This document shows positions 31,990 through 43,340 of a DNA stretch of 64,000 nucleotides, piece by piece (position 1 is the stretch's first letter; the number at the start of each line of letters is the position of its first letter). Source of the DNA: Pseudomicrostroma phylloplanum (taxonomy: Eukaryota > Basidiomycota > Exobasidiomycetes > Microstromatales). The notes under the pieces are model-generated. The model was not told the origin of the DNA. It did not search any database and saw only the letters and a program-made list of their open reading frames with translations. The stretch spans positions 310,001 to 374,000 of the forward strand of contig BCHS01000012.1 of assembly GCA_039545275.1 (NCBI GenBank). The letters are read 5' to 3'. The translations under genes and the position numbers were made by a program.

Positions 31990-34636
31990 TTACGGCTGAG
32001 CCCTTTCCGCTTCCCTAGCTCGAGCACCCCTTTGCGCCAGCTTCCTCAATGACCAAATGTTCTCTCCAGCAGGTCTCCACTGTCCTTCGCCCTTTGTGAT
32101 GTCTGCCGCTGCATCGCTGACCTCGCCGTCTGCATCCAGTCCCTCCTCGAGCTCAGGGTCATGATCAGGGCTCTCCACGGACCCTTCGTCGTCCAGTCGG
32201 AAGAGGTCGATCTGGCCAGGCGCACGGGGCATACCAGGTGCGATGCCGCTCTTCTTGTCCTCCTTGTACCTCTGTAGAGCTTCTGGATTCTTCGACAGCT
32301 CTGCTTCCAGGCGTCGCTCTCGTTCATTGGTCGCTTCCAGATTCGGCAGGATTAAGGCCGCCATGGATTTGAGCCTCTTCACAGCGGTCGCATGATTTGC
32401 GTAGGTAGCATTCTCGGAGAGGTCCGCGCGCGGGCGAATGGTATACTCGACCTGAAGGTCGAAGGGCCGTTGTGGAACTTCCTCTGCGTTGGTATCTTTT
32501 GTGGTGTCAGGCTTCATCTTGAAGGCATCGAAGTCCACTGGTCCCTGAATGATTCGGTCCCACATGTATCGATCCACTGTGACGTCAAACTGAGTGATCT
32601 TCCTCTCCTTGATCGAGCCGTCGTCTTCTGGGCTTTCTTCGCCTTCTTCGCGAGCGTCAGATGGCTCGACCCAGACTCTCATCATGTCATTGTTGACATC
32701 AGCTTCCTGGCTGCTGCTGCGCCTCGTCTTCGGTGGCTCTTTCGTCTCAAGGGTGAGGCTCAATTGCTGAGATTGCAAAGAACAGTATTTACGTCAGCGA
32801 ACATCCTACTGCAGGCACCGCGGCGGTGCCATTACTTACCCTGTCGGGATATAGTTCGATCGCCCTTTGCAAGATCCTCTCGGAAAGTGCCACCGACAGC
32901 TTGAATGCTTGATCAGCCATCTCCATGCTGCCGAAGATCCTCTCTGCCATATCCTCGAGGGGGAAGTACTCGAAGCCAAACACCTGTGCGGAATTGTGAT
33001 ACGCGACAAGGATACCATCCATACACCCAATCTTTGCTTGGAAGAAGTATTTGAGCCACGCCGAACGCGCCATGTCATATCTCTCCCTTTCATAAGATTG
33101 AAAGAGCCCCTTCATAGCGTTGATCTGATATCCGCTAGCCTCGACCCAATTGGCTCGATCGTGTCGCACACTGACGACAGCCCTGGTCTTCAAATCGAAA
33201 GTAGCACGGGGGAGACGTGCGTCGTGGCAATCCAATTGACTGCGCATCAAAAAGTTGCTTCCCGCTTTGGCGTAGTGATAGGCCTCCTTGACAGAGTCTG
33301 GGGTAGGTGGGCCAGAAGGGCGATTGATCCGCAGATATGATGCAAAGTCTTCTGGGGTCGCAGTGAGCATCTTCTCCATAGCCTTGCCCAAGTTCTGCAG
33401 AACGTAATTGGAGTTCGACGATGGATCCACCTTCCCCTTGTCCTGATCGATGGCATAGTAGGTCTTGTGAGGGCTGCTCGGGTCGGTCGAGGCTCTCGGC
33501 TTCAGGCCAATTAGAGCAGGCAATTTGGCAGCCATCGAGAAGCCCTTGGGCTCTTCTGCAAAGTCTTCGGAGAAGTCTTTGGTAGATGGCGCCTTCCAGC
33601 CACTAATGAGGAAGTAGACCTGGCTCAGCATGCTCGTCAAACTGCTGGTAGAGCCACAAAATTGAGCGTGCTCACGCTGGGCGATCTCACGTAGCTCCTC
33701 GTCCACAGAGGAGGTGATGTAAGGCGGCAGCGCCTGATAATCGAAGAGATCAACATCAGGTATATCAGCCAAGGTCTTCGGGAAGTTGTACACGCCCGAT
33801 CTAGGGTCCTTCAAACGATGAACGCCTGGGTTGAATAACACCCTATCTAGGCCATGGGAGAGGGTGGCCACCTCCATCTTTCTCAGTGGCGCAACTGGGT
33901 CGAAAGGGATATTCTTTGTGACCAGCTTTCCACCAGTGAGCACTCGCAGTGCTCCTTCACTCTTTGTGCTTTCGTCGTTGAGATCCCATGCTTTGTCGGA
34001 CACGTATGAGCCTGACTGTATCTTGCGTGCCTTTGCTGATGCGTCTCGATCCAGCAGCGTAGTCGTCACAGCAGGGGCCATGTGAGGTGGAGGAGTCCTG
34101 CCTCCGTATGCCTTTGCGCTGCCAGAAGAGACGGTGCGGCTGGAGGCTGGGACCTGATCTTCGGCCATGACTTGAAGCATGTCGGGACCCCAGCCGGGTA
34201 CGGCTTCAGCAAAAGTACCATCGACAGCAGGCGCTGATGCAGAAGAGTGTGTAGAGGCCTTGGCCTTTCCCTTGCTGGAAGAGGAGACAACGGGCTCCGA
34301 TCGGACTGCCGCCTTCTTCGGAGAGGCCTCGTCGGATGGCGACTCGCTTGGAGTTGTCTGCGTTGGACTTGACGCTACCAAGGCACGCTTCTTTGCCTTC
34401 CTTGCTGACCGACGAAGGCGCTTCGAGCCGAGCACAGCCGAGGAAGAGAAAAGCCGCCTTCTGAAGATCGGAGAGGGTACAGAGGCCACCTGCGAGATCA
34501 ACCTTGTGCTCACCGACGACACTGCACCCATGGATACGCTCGTGGAGCAGCTAGCCATTGCGGGGCGCGACCATGGCGCTGCTGATGGCAACCCTGCTGC
34601 CGTCACATGGCTTCCAAGTCTCCGTAAAGTCAGCAT
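31990..34636 (-). CDS. PET127: Pet127 mitochondrial RNA-processing protein
   Basis: Exons 34636-32840 and 32766-31990 join in phase 0 across a 73-nt intron, giving 857 residues. The first 60 residues form an Arg/Ser-rich targeting sequence (RRRLFSSSAVLGSK). The Pet127 domain starts near 255 with LSHGLDRVLFNPGVHRLKDP, followed by DLFDYQALPPYITSSVDEEL, CGSTSSLTSMLSQVYFLI, and KTYYAIDQDKG. Near 470-490, QLDCHDARLP and FDLKTRAVVSVR carry the D...DxK residues of the PD-(D/E)XK-like core. The C-terminal exon includes QFDVTVDRYMWD and ends in a charged tail. In yeast Pet127 sits on the inner mitochondrial membrane and is needed for 5' trimming and stability of mitochondrial transcripts. The gene is divergent from NDUFA9. 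Confidence 0.93.
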
Positions 34637-34993
34637 CGAAGGGTCCCAGGTGTGGCCAAACCCAAAGAGACGCTAACGGAACCGGGTCGAGAAGACTGTA
34701 TGGGTTGAGCTGGTAGGATGATGTGGCTGCTACCTTTCCTTCCTTCCTTACCTGACCTGACCGTAAATTAGTTGCAGCCCGTCGTCTTTCCGCTTCCGAT
34801 CCGACATTGGCGGACGTGGTGGGTGTGTGTGCGCGCGCCCAGCCCTACTGCCCCCGCCCGCCAGGCTGATGGCCGTGGTGGGCGGGATTGATCATCGGAA
34901 CGTCGCCTGGCCTTGGTGCTGCTACTTGCTATCCTCACATCACCATATTCCTCCTCTCCACCCCTTCCTCCTACCCTCGAGTGGATCCCCATC
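34637..34993. promoter_or_regulatory. Bidirectional promoter of PET127 and NDUFA9
   Basis: The 357-bp interval joins two divergent nuclear genes for mitochondrial proteins. A CCAAT pentamer on the minus strand (ATTGG at 34806-34810) is present. CCAAT-binding HAP complexes often control respiratory genes in fungi, so shared control is plausible but not shown. A pyrimidine-rich stretch lies at 34730-34760. Confidence 0.5.
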
Positions 34994-36407
34994 ATGGTCC
35001 TGCTCTGTACGGCGTCTTCTTCTACCACTCTGCTGGCAAGGCAGGCACTCCTGGCTCGCTCGGCCGTCGTCGTCGGGCAGTCTCGCTCGGTGCACGACCT
35101 GGTGATCAAGCGCAAGACTGGTCTCCCCATTCACCGAGCAGGACCGTACGGAGGTGGACGATCGTCCGTATCAGGACATGTAGCTACCGTCTTCGGATGC
35201 ACCGGCTTCCTGGGAAGGTATCTGGTAGACAGGCTGGCGCAGAAGGGTACTCAGGTCATCGTGCCATACAGAGATGAGGACGAGAAGCGACACTTGAAGG
35301 TAATGGGAGACTTGGGTCAGATTGTGCCAATGGTGAGTTCACAGTAGAGCAGCAAGCGAGGCGATCGGGAACAGTACATTGACCACATTGTCTGCCATCT
35401 GTTGGGGACCGTAGGAATGGGACCTTCGCTCGGACCAGCAGATCGAGGAGTGCCTGCGTCACTCCGACGTGGTCTACAACTTGACCGGACGAGCGCACGA
35501 GACAAAGTAAGTGAAACGAGGGGAGTGCAACTGTCTCAAGCTTGGCCTTATCTCTGATAATGTCGCAATACCCATCTAACTCCCCTGCACGTTTGCTAGG
35601 AACTTCACCTTTGAGGACGTTCATGCAACAGGTGCTGGCCGCATTGCCTCCATTGCCGCCAACGCTGGTGTATCTCGCTTCATCCATGTCTCTCACTTGA
35701 ACGCCGCAAAAGATTCGGCATCGCCTTTCCTCCGATCTAAGGCTCACGGCGAGGAGCTCGTCAGGAGTGCCTTCGAGGGAGCTACAATTGTCAGGCCTGG
35801 TCATTTATACGGTCACGAGGACCGCTTCCTGAACCAGATGGCTAGTGAGTAAATGCTGTAGGCACCGATGTCGTTGAGTCCAGAACTGACCAGTTGCATT
35901 TCCATGAACATTTCAGGTTGGCCTCTTACATGGCACGTCAACTACGGCCAGACAAAGCTGCGCCCAGCTCACTCCATCGATGTAGCCCACGCCCTCGAGG
36001 TTATGCTCGATGCCGAGCTCACCTCCATTGGCCAGACCTTCTCTCTGGCCGGCCCCAGGACCTACACCATCAACCAGCTTCTCAACCTCGTCCAGTCGCT
36101 CACTTTTGAGAAGATCCGCAGGGAAGGTCTGAACGTGCCCAAGTTCATGCTCAAGGCGGCAACGAAGATCGCAGACAGGGCCTGGTGGCCGATGTTGAGC
36201 CCAGACGAGGTGGACAGGAGGTACATCGACGACCTGGCCGATGAGCCTGGAACCAAGAGCTGGGCTGACCTGGGCATTGAGCCAGACACAATCGAGGAGG
36301 TGGCCATCGTCTACCTCAGGAGATACAGGTCCAACCTGCGGTTCGAGCAGCCCGTGGAGACTGGTGGGTCCAGGCTCAAGAAGGGTAAATACCACGTTGT
36401 AGACTAA
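34994..36407 (+). CDS. NDUFA9: NADH:ubiquinone oxidoreductase 39/40-kDa subunit (NDUFA9-like)
   Basis: Exons 34994-35332, 35415-35506, 35600-35844 and 35917-36407 join in phase and give 388 residues. The N-terminus is an Arg/Ser/Ala mitochondrial presequence. Near residue 60 the atypical short-chain dehydrogenase nucleotide-binding motif reads [17 protein letters not shown], with [12 protein letters not shown] beta-strand after it. Further family marks are [17 protein letters not shown], the [12 protein letters not shown] strand, [17 protein letters not shown] and [17 protein letters not shown]. In complex I this peripheral-arm accessory subunit binds NADPH structurally and supports assembly; it is not catalytic. 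Length and order match fungal NUO-40. It shares its promoter region with PET127. Confidence 0.95.
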
Positions 36408-36580
36408 ACGCGGGGTTGGGGCCAAGGAGAGCGATCCCCTGGCATCAATGCAATTGAACTCATTCGCTCAGTCTGGTTGGAAATTTGTGCTCTATCATGG
36501 TCTGGTGATACAATTGATACTGATGACCGCTACATATACAGAGCCCTATGCTCATCGAAGCGTCTTCGCGACTAGCAGCT

Positions 36581-39500
36581 TCATTCCCCTTCCTCGCCAC
36601 TCACTCCAACACTCCACCACGCCTTGGTCTTTTCGATCCTCCTCCCCCCAAAAGTCCAACTTGGACTTTGAGTCCCCAGTTCCAAGATGTCCAAACTCCC
36701 GAGCACTACACTCAGCCTCTTCCGCAATTTCTCCCCGACGGTGGTCTTGGGGTCCCATGATTTCATCCAGAGGTATACCTGGGAGGCGCCCGAGATGTCA
36801 TCGAGGGATAGGTAGATAGCGAGGAGCTTGCGGAAAGTGTGCTGGTTGAGGAGAAGGCTGGTCCTTCGGCCCGAAGAGGGAGAAATGGGCTCCTCAGTCG
36901 AAGTCTCCCAGGCAGAGTCCGTCTCGGTCGGCAAAGATTTACGCACGACAGGCTGGTTACGATCGCCAGAGCGCTGCTGATGTATGTGGTCCGCTTTACG
37001 TATGCTCGCAACAACCCTGTCGAGCTGAGCTAACCAGGAGGGCTGAGTCTCCTTCCTCTTTGTCCTCTTTTGTTCGATCCAACGGGCTCTGCCATGTATC
37101 TGATCCAGGATCAGATGAAGAGCCTCGAGATCGATGTTGCCTGTTCGTGTCGTCGCAAGATCAAGCAGGTCAATGGCTGCTACCGTATCGGCAGTAGCCA
37201 TTGGTATGACTTGCTTCTTAGTGGAAGCCCAGGCACGCCCCGAAACCAAAAGACCGTGCCTTTCGGCCGCACAGCAGATCATTCGACTCAAAATGGAGGC
37301 GTCAAGCTGAGCTGCTATCTCGGGCGTGATTGTCTTGAGTAACAAAGGCCAAGTCCAGGATGAGCCAAGTACTTTCACTGAAAAAGCACGCCGCAGAACC
37401 ACGATCATATCGCTCCACTCGTCTTGGGGGAGGCGAGTGCATGCTTGGGAGACGAGGTCGTGGGCCAGATCGACCTTCTTTGCCCTGAAAGCCATGCGGA
37501 TCAGATACTCGAAGATCTTGGGAGTGGGTCGCAGTCCGACAAAGGGCGATTTGGGATCCTGCAAGGACGTGGCCTCGCTGTCTGTACTGGTCACGTAGGA
37601 GAGGTAGACTTGTGCAGCCTTCTCAGCGTCATCGCCAGATACGGCTGACAATAGCACAATGACGTCTGTCTCGTCCGGAATCTCCCTCTGGTGCAGTAGC
37701 TGCACAAAGGCGTTGAGCGCCTCGCCGTCCCGACCCAGACTCAGATATGCTACAGCCAGGGAAGTCAACTCAAAGTGCGAGTACTTCTCTCCCGTCTTGG
37801 CATCGACGAACGCTTGCAAAGCAGTGAATGCAAAGTCTTCGTCCTGTTGCTCCGTATGCAGCGCTTCGCGCAACAAGCCTCTGTTGGTTGAACGACGAGG
37901 CTTTCGGTTTGTATCGACGAATAGCTTGACAAGGTCTACCACAACTGACATGTCCCTTTTCAGGACCTCAGCGTCGTTGCTAGCATCACTGGTCCAGAGG
38001 TTCCACAGAGAGGCTGTTTGGGGTTTGAGCCCGAGCCTCAGAAAGGCACTGAGTAAATAGCGCTTAGCCGGAAGGTCAAGCACCAAGAGCTCCGCCTCAT
38101 TCGGAGCGCTTTCGGTACTAGGGAAACCCGTGAGCTTAATGACTTGCTCACGAACAGAGACTCCGCACTGTAGGACAAGCCCTCGTGCGAGTCTGGTTAG
38201 CTGAAAGGGGGTGACGAGCTGCGTCGTTCGAAGCCCAAGACTCTTGTAGTGGAGGAGCAAATCGGTGAAGATCTGGTAACGCCGATTTTGTAGCATCTTC
38301 TCACAGAGGCCCTGGAGCAGGGGTATTGCTAATCGTCGGTAAGAAGACTGCAAGGCCGGTACGAGCTGATCTGCAAATTCTCTTAACATCTGCTGACTCT
38401 GACCAAAGCCATCGGTCTTGCTAGGCGCCCTCCTGATGGGCGAAATTGTGCAGAGAGCCTCGGCAGTATCGATCGCATACTGAAGTGGAACATCATCACT
38501 ACGAGCAGATGATGCAAATTGAGCCAAAGTTGCGTGGCAATGCCTCGCCACCATGCCAACGTCCTTGGCTTGGATGCTGAGCCTGATTGCGAGAAGACGG
38601 GTGAAGAGGGCGAAGAATGAGTCCGGATCGGCTGTGTCGCCGAGCCAGGCCTTTGCATCATCGCTGGCCTCCATGATGATGGCTCTCTCTACCTCGCGAG
38701 AGAGTAGCTGGTCAAGAGAAGACCGGACTAGAGCTGAGCCTCCTCGATGCCAAAGCGCTTCGCTGAGACAATATTGCAAGGTGTGAATGAGTTCTTCTCT
38801 GGAGGGGAAGGCATAAGAGCTATCTTCCTCGGAGGCAACTGCCTGTAAGAGCTGCCCTTGCACGTCTCGAAAGGCGTCAAAGAGATAGATGTACTTTGAC
38901 GCTGAGAGGCGCAAGGCGAGGTTGCGGGCGGAGCGACGGTCCAGGAAAGCGAAGAGATGGTCCTCCCGTGACTGATCGAAGTCCTTTCGGAGTAATTGAT
39001 AGACACGAAGCATCTGTTCTGGCGAGATGAGGATCTTACGGCCGTCGCGACTGAGGCTTTTCTGAATCATTGCCTCCATGCAGCGCCGCCTTCGCTTTGA
39101 AGCGGCTGTTGGCGAGGAGGAGGAGGAAGAGCCTGAAGGAGCTGTACCTTGGGGACCTTCGAAATGCGCAAGGATCTCATCTACGAGACCTCGAAGGCCG
39201 TGTGAAGCAGCTTTACGACAGTGCTCGATAAGCTCACCATCATCCATGGCGGCGAGCTCAGACTCTGCCTGATTTCGCGACGGCGTCTCATCTCCAAAGC
39301 CGTCCGAAGGCTTGGCGTCCCACGCGAAGGCAGGATCATGGTCGAGGATGCTGTCCCGCAGAGCCGTCTGACGCCGCAGTGAGCCAGTGGAATGTATGCT
39401 ACGGCGAGCAGCCGGGCCTATGCTGGAAGCCAGGAGCGGCAACAGCCGGGGGCGTGCCACGCCGACCTCATTGACCGAGTGCCCATGGAGGCGTGGCGAT

Positions 39501-39583
39501 GGTAAGGTCTGCCTTGCGAATTGAGCTCGGCCTGCCGTCGAGGATGCTTTGATCCAGGACGGAAGCTCACAGCTACGGCGCAT
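36581..39583 (-). CDS. Mitochondrial pentatricopeptide-repeat-like protein
   Basis: A single exon of about 1,000 residues from the first ATG at 39583. The N-terminal 90 residues are Arg/Ser-rich with almost no acid residues, as in a mitochondrial targeting region. The middle and C-terminal parts are helical. Clear PPR-type 35-residue helices occur: FELTSLAVAYLSLGRDGEAL continuing to LLHQREIPDE (around 37,700-37,800) and TFRKLLAIYLSLDDISGASQ with QVYLWMKSWDP near the C-terminus. Such proteins bind organellar RNA and act in processing, stability or translation of mitochondrial transcripts. The RNA target is not predictable. It converges with NDUFA9, about 170 bp away. Earlier in-frame starts are non-ATG. 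Confidence 0.75.
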   Translation of the reverse strand: MRRSCELPSWIKASSTAGRAQFARQTLPSPRLHGHSVNEVGVARPRLLPLLASSIGPAARRSIHSTGSLRRQTALRDSILDHDPAFAWDAKPSDGFGDETPSRNQAESELAAMDDGELIEHCRKAASHGLRGLVDEILAHFEGPQGTAPSGSSSSSSPTAASKRRRRCMEAMIQKSLSRDGRKILISPEQMLRVYQLLRKDFDQSREDHLFAFLDRRSARNLALRLSASKYIYLFDAFRDVQGQLLQAVASEEDSSYAFPSREELIHTLQYCLSEALWHRGGSALVRSSLDQLLSREVERAIIMEASDDAKAWLGDTADPDSFFALFTRLLAIRLSIQAKDVGMVARHCHATLAQFASSARSDDVPLQYAIDTAEALCTISPIRRAPSKTDGFGQSQQMLREFADQLVPALQSSYRRLAIPLLQGLCEKMLQNRRYQIFTDLLLHYKSLGLRTTQLVTPFQLTRLARGLVLQCGVSVREQVIKLTGFPSTESAPNEAELLVLDLPAKRYLLSAFLRLGLKPQTASLWNLWTSDASNDAEVLKRDMSVVVDLVKLFVDTNRKPRRSTNRGLLREALHTEQQDEDFAFTALQAFVDAKTGEKYSHFELTSLAVAYLSLGRDGEALNAFVQLLHQREIPDETDVIVLLSAVSGDDAEKAAQVYLSYVTSTDSEATSLQDPKSPFVGLRPTPKIFEYLIRMAFRAKKVDLAHDLVSQACTRLPQDEWSDMIVVLRRAFSVKVLGSSWTWPLLLKTITPEIAAQLDASILSRMICCAAERHGLLVSGRAWASTKKQVIPMATADTVAAIDLLDLATTRTGNIDLEALHLILDQIHGRARWIEQKRTKRKETQPSWLAQLDRVVASIRKADHIHQQRSGDRNQPVVRKSLPTETDSAWETSTEEPISPSSGRRTSLLLNQHTFRKLLAIYLSLDDISGASQVYLWMKSWDPKTTVGEKLRKRLSVVLGSLDILELGTQSPSWTFGGRRIEKTKAWWSVGVSGEEGE

Positions 39584-39924
39584 AGAATTCACAGACGACC
39601 GAGTGGTCTCTGAAGGAGGCCCCGATGTACGCGACGCCAATACGAGAAGATGAGGCGGTAGGTAAGACGTCAATGGTGAATGTAAGCCGAATCTGATGTC
39701 TGCTTCGGAACATCTGCTAATCACCCGCGTCCAAAAAAGTGCACGGCTCTCTGCTTCCGATCCGATGATGCGCTCCCGGTGTGGAGAAACCAGATTGAGG
39801 ATTTCCGGTTATCAGGCTTGGCTTGGTGCATGCTACACACACATTCACCCAAATACCTCCGCTCGCTCACCGCGTCGACGACTTTGCTTCCCTCGACCTC
39901 GACCAAGTCAGTGCGGTATACACA
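39584..39924. promoter_or_regulatory. Divergent promoter between the PPR gene and a small basic protein gene
   Basis: A 341-bp interval between divergent starts. No defined element recognised. Confidence 0.4.
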
Positions 39925-40614
39925 ATGAAGGACTGGCAGCGCTCACCCGAGCCAGAGGCCATGATGGGCCACCGCGGCGTCAAGCGTTCACGGCTATCCA
40001 CACCAGAAGACGAGCAGGTGGCACACACCGGTACAAGCACGAACGATACAATGTCACCTAATGGCATCTCAGGTCCTGCACCAGCTACACAAGAGTCAAG
40101 ACAGGCGTTGGCAGCAAAAGCAGCGGAAGCCAGAGCGATCAAAGGCGCAAGTAGAAAGGCGCGACTCATGTCCCTGGCAGAGATGAGCTTCAGAAGTGAG
40201 TAACCCAAGGTCAGCCAAGGGCGCTCCCGGTAGGCCGGCGTGAGCTGACCTCGTCCCTTTGCCTCAACCGCCTGCCGCCCAACAGCTGTCATAAGCCACC
40301 TCGCCTCCGCAGACGCAGAGACCGTTTCGGAAGTATCCTCCTACGCCCCCTCGCTCAATCCACGCTATTCCGGTCCCCTCCTGCAGGCTTGCGAAGACAA
40401 GGCGGAGCGCCTACGACGTCTCGAAAGGGCCAAGATGGTAGCTGCTCAAGCGAGGAAGAGGGAAAAGGAGTTGAGACCGACGGCAATTGCGATTCAGACC
40501 TCGGCGGATGTGATGATGGGGAGGAATGGCAGGCCCATCAAGAGGGCGGAAAAGACGGCGGGGGGAAGGAGGATGTGGGCAAAGGCGGCAGCAGCAGCGG
40601 GCAAGAGGCGGTGA
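39925..40614 (+). CDS. Small basic protein of unknown function
   Basis: Exons 39925-40195 and 40286-40614 join in phase (codon A|CT) across a 90-nt intron, giving 199 residues. After a disordered acidic/Ser/Thr N-terminus comes a predicted helix, residues 60-90, with many Ala, Arg and Lys (ALAAKAAEARAIKGASRKARL). A second helical part (about 125-150) is rich in Glu/Arg/Lys (ACEDKAERLRRLERAKM). The end is very basic (KRAEKTAGGRRMWAKAAAAAGKRR split by no break). Basic clusters could act as nuclear localisation signals. I do not recognise a family. The in-phase intron and conserved-looking helical pattern support a real gene. Confidence 0.6.
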
Positions 40615-40736
40615 GACGGCGCTATCAGCTCGGATGTTGTAACACTATGGACAATCGTGATTATTACAGACAATCGTGATCATTACAAATGTCGTGACGG
40701 AAAATGGACAGGGCACGGTGATGAAGAGCTCCACCT

Positions 40737-42906
40737 CTACCAGGCATAGACTCTCTTCTCTCCCTTCGCAGGCTTTTGAGGGGCAGAGTAGAGCTTCTGC
40801 TCCATCACTGACGGGTCTGGTAGACAGGCGGCTTGACATGGGGAGCTCGTCTTGAAGGCAGACCATAGCTTGGGGTCCACATACCAGCCTTCGAGGCTAA
40901 TCTGATCGAGTGGCACATACTCTGGCAAATGCAGAAGAGCCCCCGGCTCTGGCTCTGGAGCTGGCGCTCGTGATCGTTGAACGCCCCGCTGGAATGCGCC
41001 AGAAGTTTGCGCAAGCGTTGATTGAGCAGTCTTGGGATCGTCGGAGGCCGGGCAAAACTTTCTCCTCTTCTCTTCCAGCCTGAACAGAGACGAGTCGAGG
41101 GCAGGAAGCGCCTCCCACTGTTCTCTGGTGCAAGATTGTAATCGTCGAGCATAGACCTTAGGGTCTTCGCGACGAGGCGTCACCGTGCGACAAGCTAGAT
41201 GTATACGCGATAGTTTCGGACAAGCTGGTGCCGCGCCAGAGGCGTCCGCCAGTTGCGTGGATAGTATCTCCACAGTCCGTCGGATCAGGATTGGTTCGTG
41301 CGGGAACACCTCATGAATTTCGACGGTCAAGCATTCGAGGAAATCCCACTTTCGGATACAGGATTCCAGGGTCGAGATGTCTTGAGGACAGAGTACATGT
41401 AGTCGAGCCGTCTTGAGTAGCGGTATCTCGAAAGCAGTCAGTGCTCTGACATCCATGTCGAGCGTCTGAAGCGCCGGGAGGAACAGAGGACGGCTTGGGA
41501 TCGGGATGGGCCTCAAGTCCCTTGTTATCTCTGTGTGTGTACTCTTCAAGATGAGCTCACTCAACAAAGGAAAGCGACAAGCGGACTCCAAGGCGCCGTC
41601 CAGCAAGAGAAGGTCTCGTGACGATAATGTCAGAGGAAGATCGAGCTTCTCCAGTGTCTGTGAACAGTAGAAAGCGGCTTTCCAAGATGCAGCCATTGCC
41701 TTTGAGCCGCCCGCATCGATTGACAAAGCCTTTGCAGCCCCTAAGAGAGGCTTCAGTATCTCGATGATGAGCAGATCCTCCTCTCCCGCGCATGGCAGGA
41801 CCAGGCGAACAACACTTGGTGGTTTTGGGCGATTCTGAATCTGTCGACCGAGCGCAGCCCATCTCTCTTGATGTCCTCTTGTTGGGCTCAGGTAAAAACT
41901 CATTGTGTCCAGGAGAGGTGCTGCTGCAACAAGCTGCAATTGCTTCTCTAGAACCTCCCGAAGGAGTCGATGATGATCGAAAGCACGACCGCGAGTGCAC
42001 TGGCAGACCCCATACATGCTATCGGATATCTTAAAGTCGACGAGGGAATTCCTGGAGGCCCAAGCGACGTCGAGAACTTTCTGAAAGCCAGCGATGCAAC
42101 TCTCAAATGGCATCTTGATCGTTCGAAGAGAGTGACTTGATCGTTCGTCACAAAGGTGCATGATAGCTGGGAAACGCTGGCTGCCCTCTTTGCAATTCGA
42201 TTGGCCACGCGCCAGTGAGGTATAATGCGCCTCCGGGCGCAAGGGGAAGATTGAGGTGTCGCGCCACAGGCTGCTTTGCGAGAGAGCCAGTCGTCGCCAG
42301 GCGGTGCAGATCTGGAGAGCGATAAACGGATTCTCCAGTGGCGTTGAGCTGTACAGATGGTCAAGTACCTCAGATACGAGCTCGTCCGGAAAGCCGTCGA
42401 AGGGAAAGATCAATCGCCAGGCACTGTCTACCGCTTGGACTTCTTCCGTGGGAGGGGAATCCGTTGCATCAAGAATCTCGCGAGCTGATCGCAAGGCTTG
42501 CGCTGCCTTCTCGCCATAGCCGCTGTCATGGAAGCAGCGGGCGGCCTGCGCCAGATACTGTGGAGGGTGCAACATACACACAATATCTAGGGTCAGACGA
42601 GTAGAGCAGATCTCTGCACGCGACCTGGCTCACAAGTGGCTTGTCGGGACACATTAGAAGACAGTTTCTAGCGTGTCTCAGCGCCATAATGAAGTCCTTC
42701 GCTGCCGAAGCGTCAACTGATCTACGGTAAAAGACGAGACCGAGCTGCGAGATATCTTCTGGCGTGGGTGATGCAGGCCGTCCATCGGTCGGCGTTGCTA
42801 CTTCTGCCACATCGAGACGAGCTTTTTTGGCCTGTACACCATCGTCTGCGGAATTGATGACGTTCGCGGAGGTAGCAGCAAGGCGACTTCTGCCGTGACT
42901 GGTCAT
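40737..42906 (-). CDS. F-box protein
   Basis: Exons 42906-42634 and 42557-40737 join in phase 0 across a 76-nt intron (GTGAGC...CAG), giving about 697 residues. Residues 50-130 form TPR-like helices (GLVFYRRSVDASAAKDFIMAL and, across the junction, LAQAARCFHDSGYGEKAAQAL). An F-box follows at about 147-195: DGFPDELVSEVLDHLYSS, then FIALQICTAWRRLALSQSSLW. The remainder holds irregular leucine-rich strand-helix units such as PFLSELILKS-like segments, common in fungal F-box proteins. It is expected to bind Skp1 and give an SCF ubiquitin ligase its substrate specificity. Substrate unknown. Translation is placed at the ATG at 42906 because the farther in-frame start is GTG. Confidence 0.8.
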
Positions 42907-43340
42907 GGCAGTCAGCACTCCTTCATCGTTGTCGCGTCAGAGAGGTGGTATCGAGAGCGACACATTCTCACGGAAAGAGCGTCGCGTGGCTAGCCGAGTG
43001 TGAGTCGACCGCGCGCGGAGGTGGCTGGGCTGCTTTTCGTATCCGAACCTCCCTCGTCCGTCGAGTCTCGGATCCTAACTCTCTCCCCTCCTCTCGGCTC
43101 CTAACTCAAAGTCACCGCCAAGGAAGCAAGCGTGAGAAGGTAGCAACACCTCGTTCCGCTACCCGCTCTCACCTCCTCCACACCTCCTTCCGTAGACGGT
43201 TGCCCTACGGGCTCGTCCGCCCTCGCCCTCCAGGCATCCAGGCCGTCAGGCGCTGGCTGCCAACGTCGCCTTTGTTCTTCGTTACCACCCGCCCCGCACG
43301 GAGGTACCGCACCCCTAGGGCCACATCTGTTCTTGCAGCC
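42907..43340. promoter_or_regulatory. Divergent promoter between the F-box and Zn2Cys6 genes
   Basis: A 434-bp interval. The plus-strand frame is open through most of it, so a longer N-terminus of the transcription factor cannot be fully excluded. The C/T-rich composition near 43060-43340 suits a 5' leader better. Confidence 0.45.
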
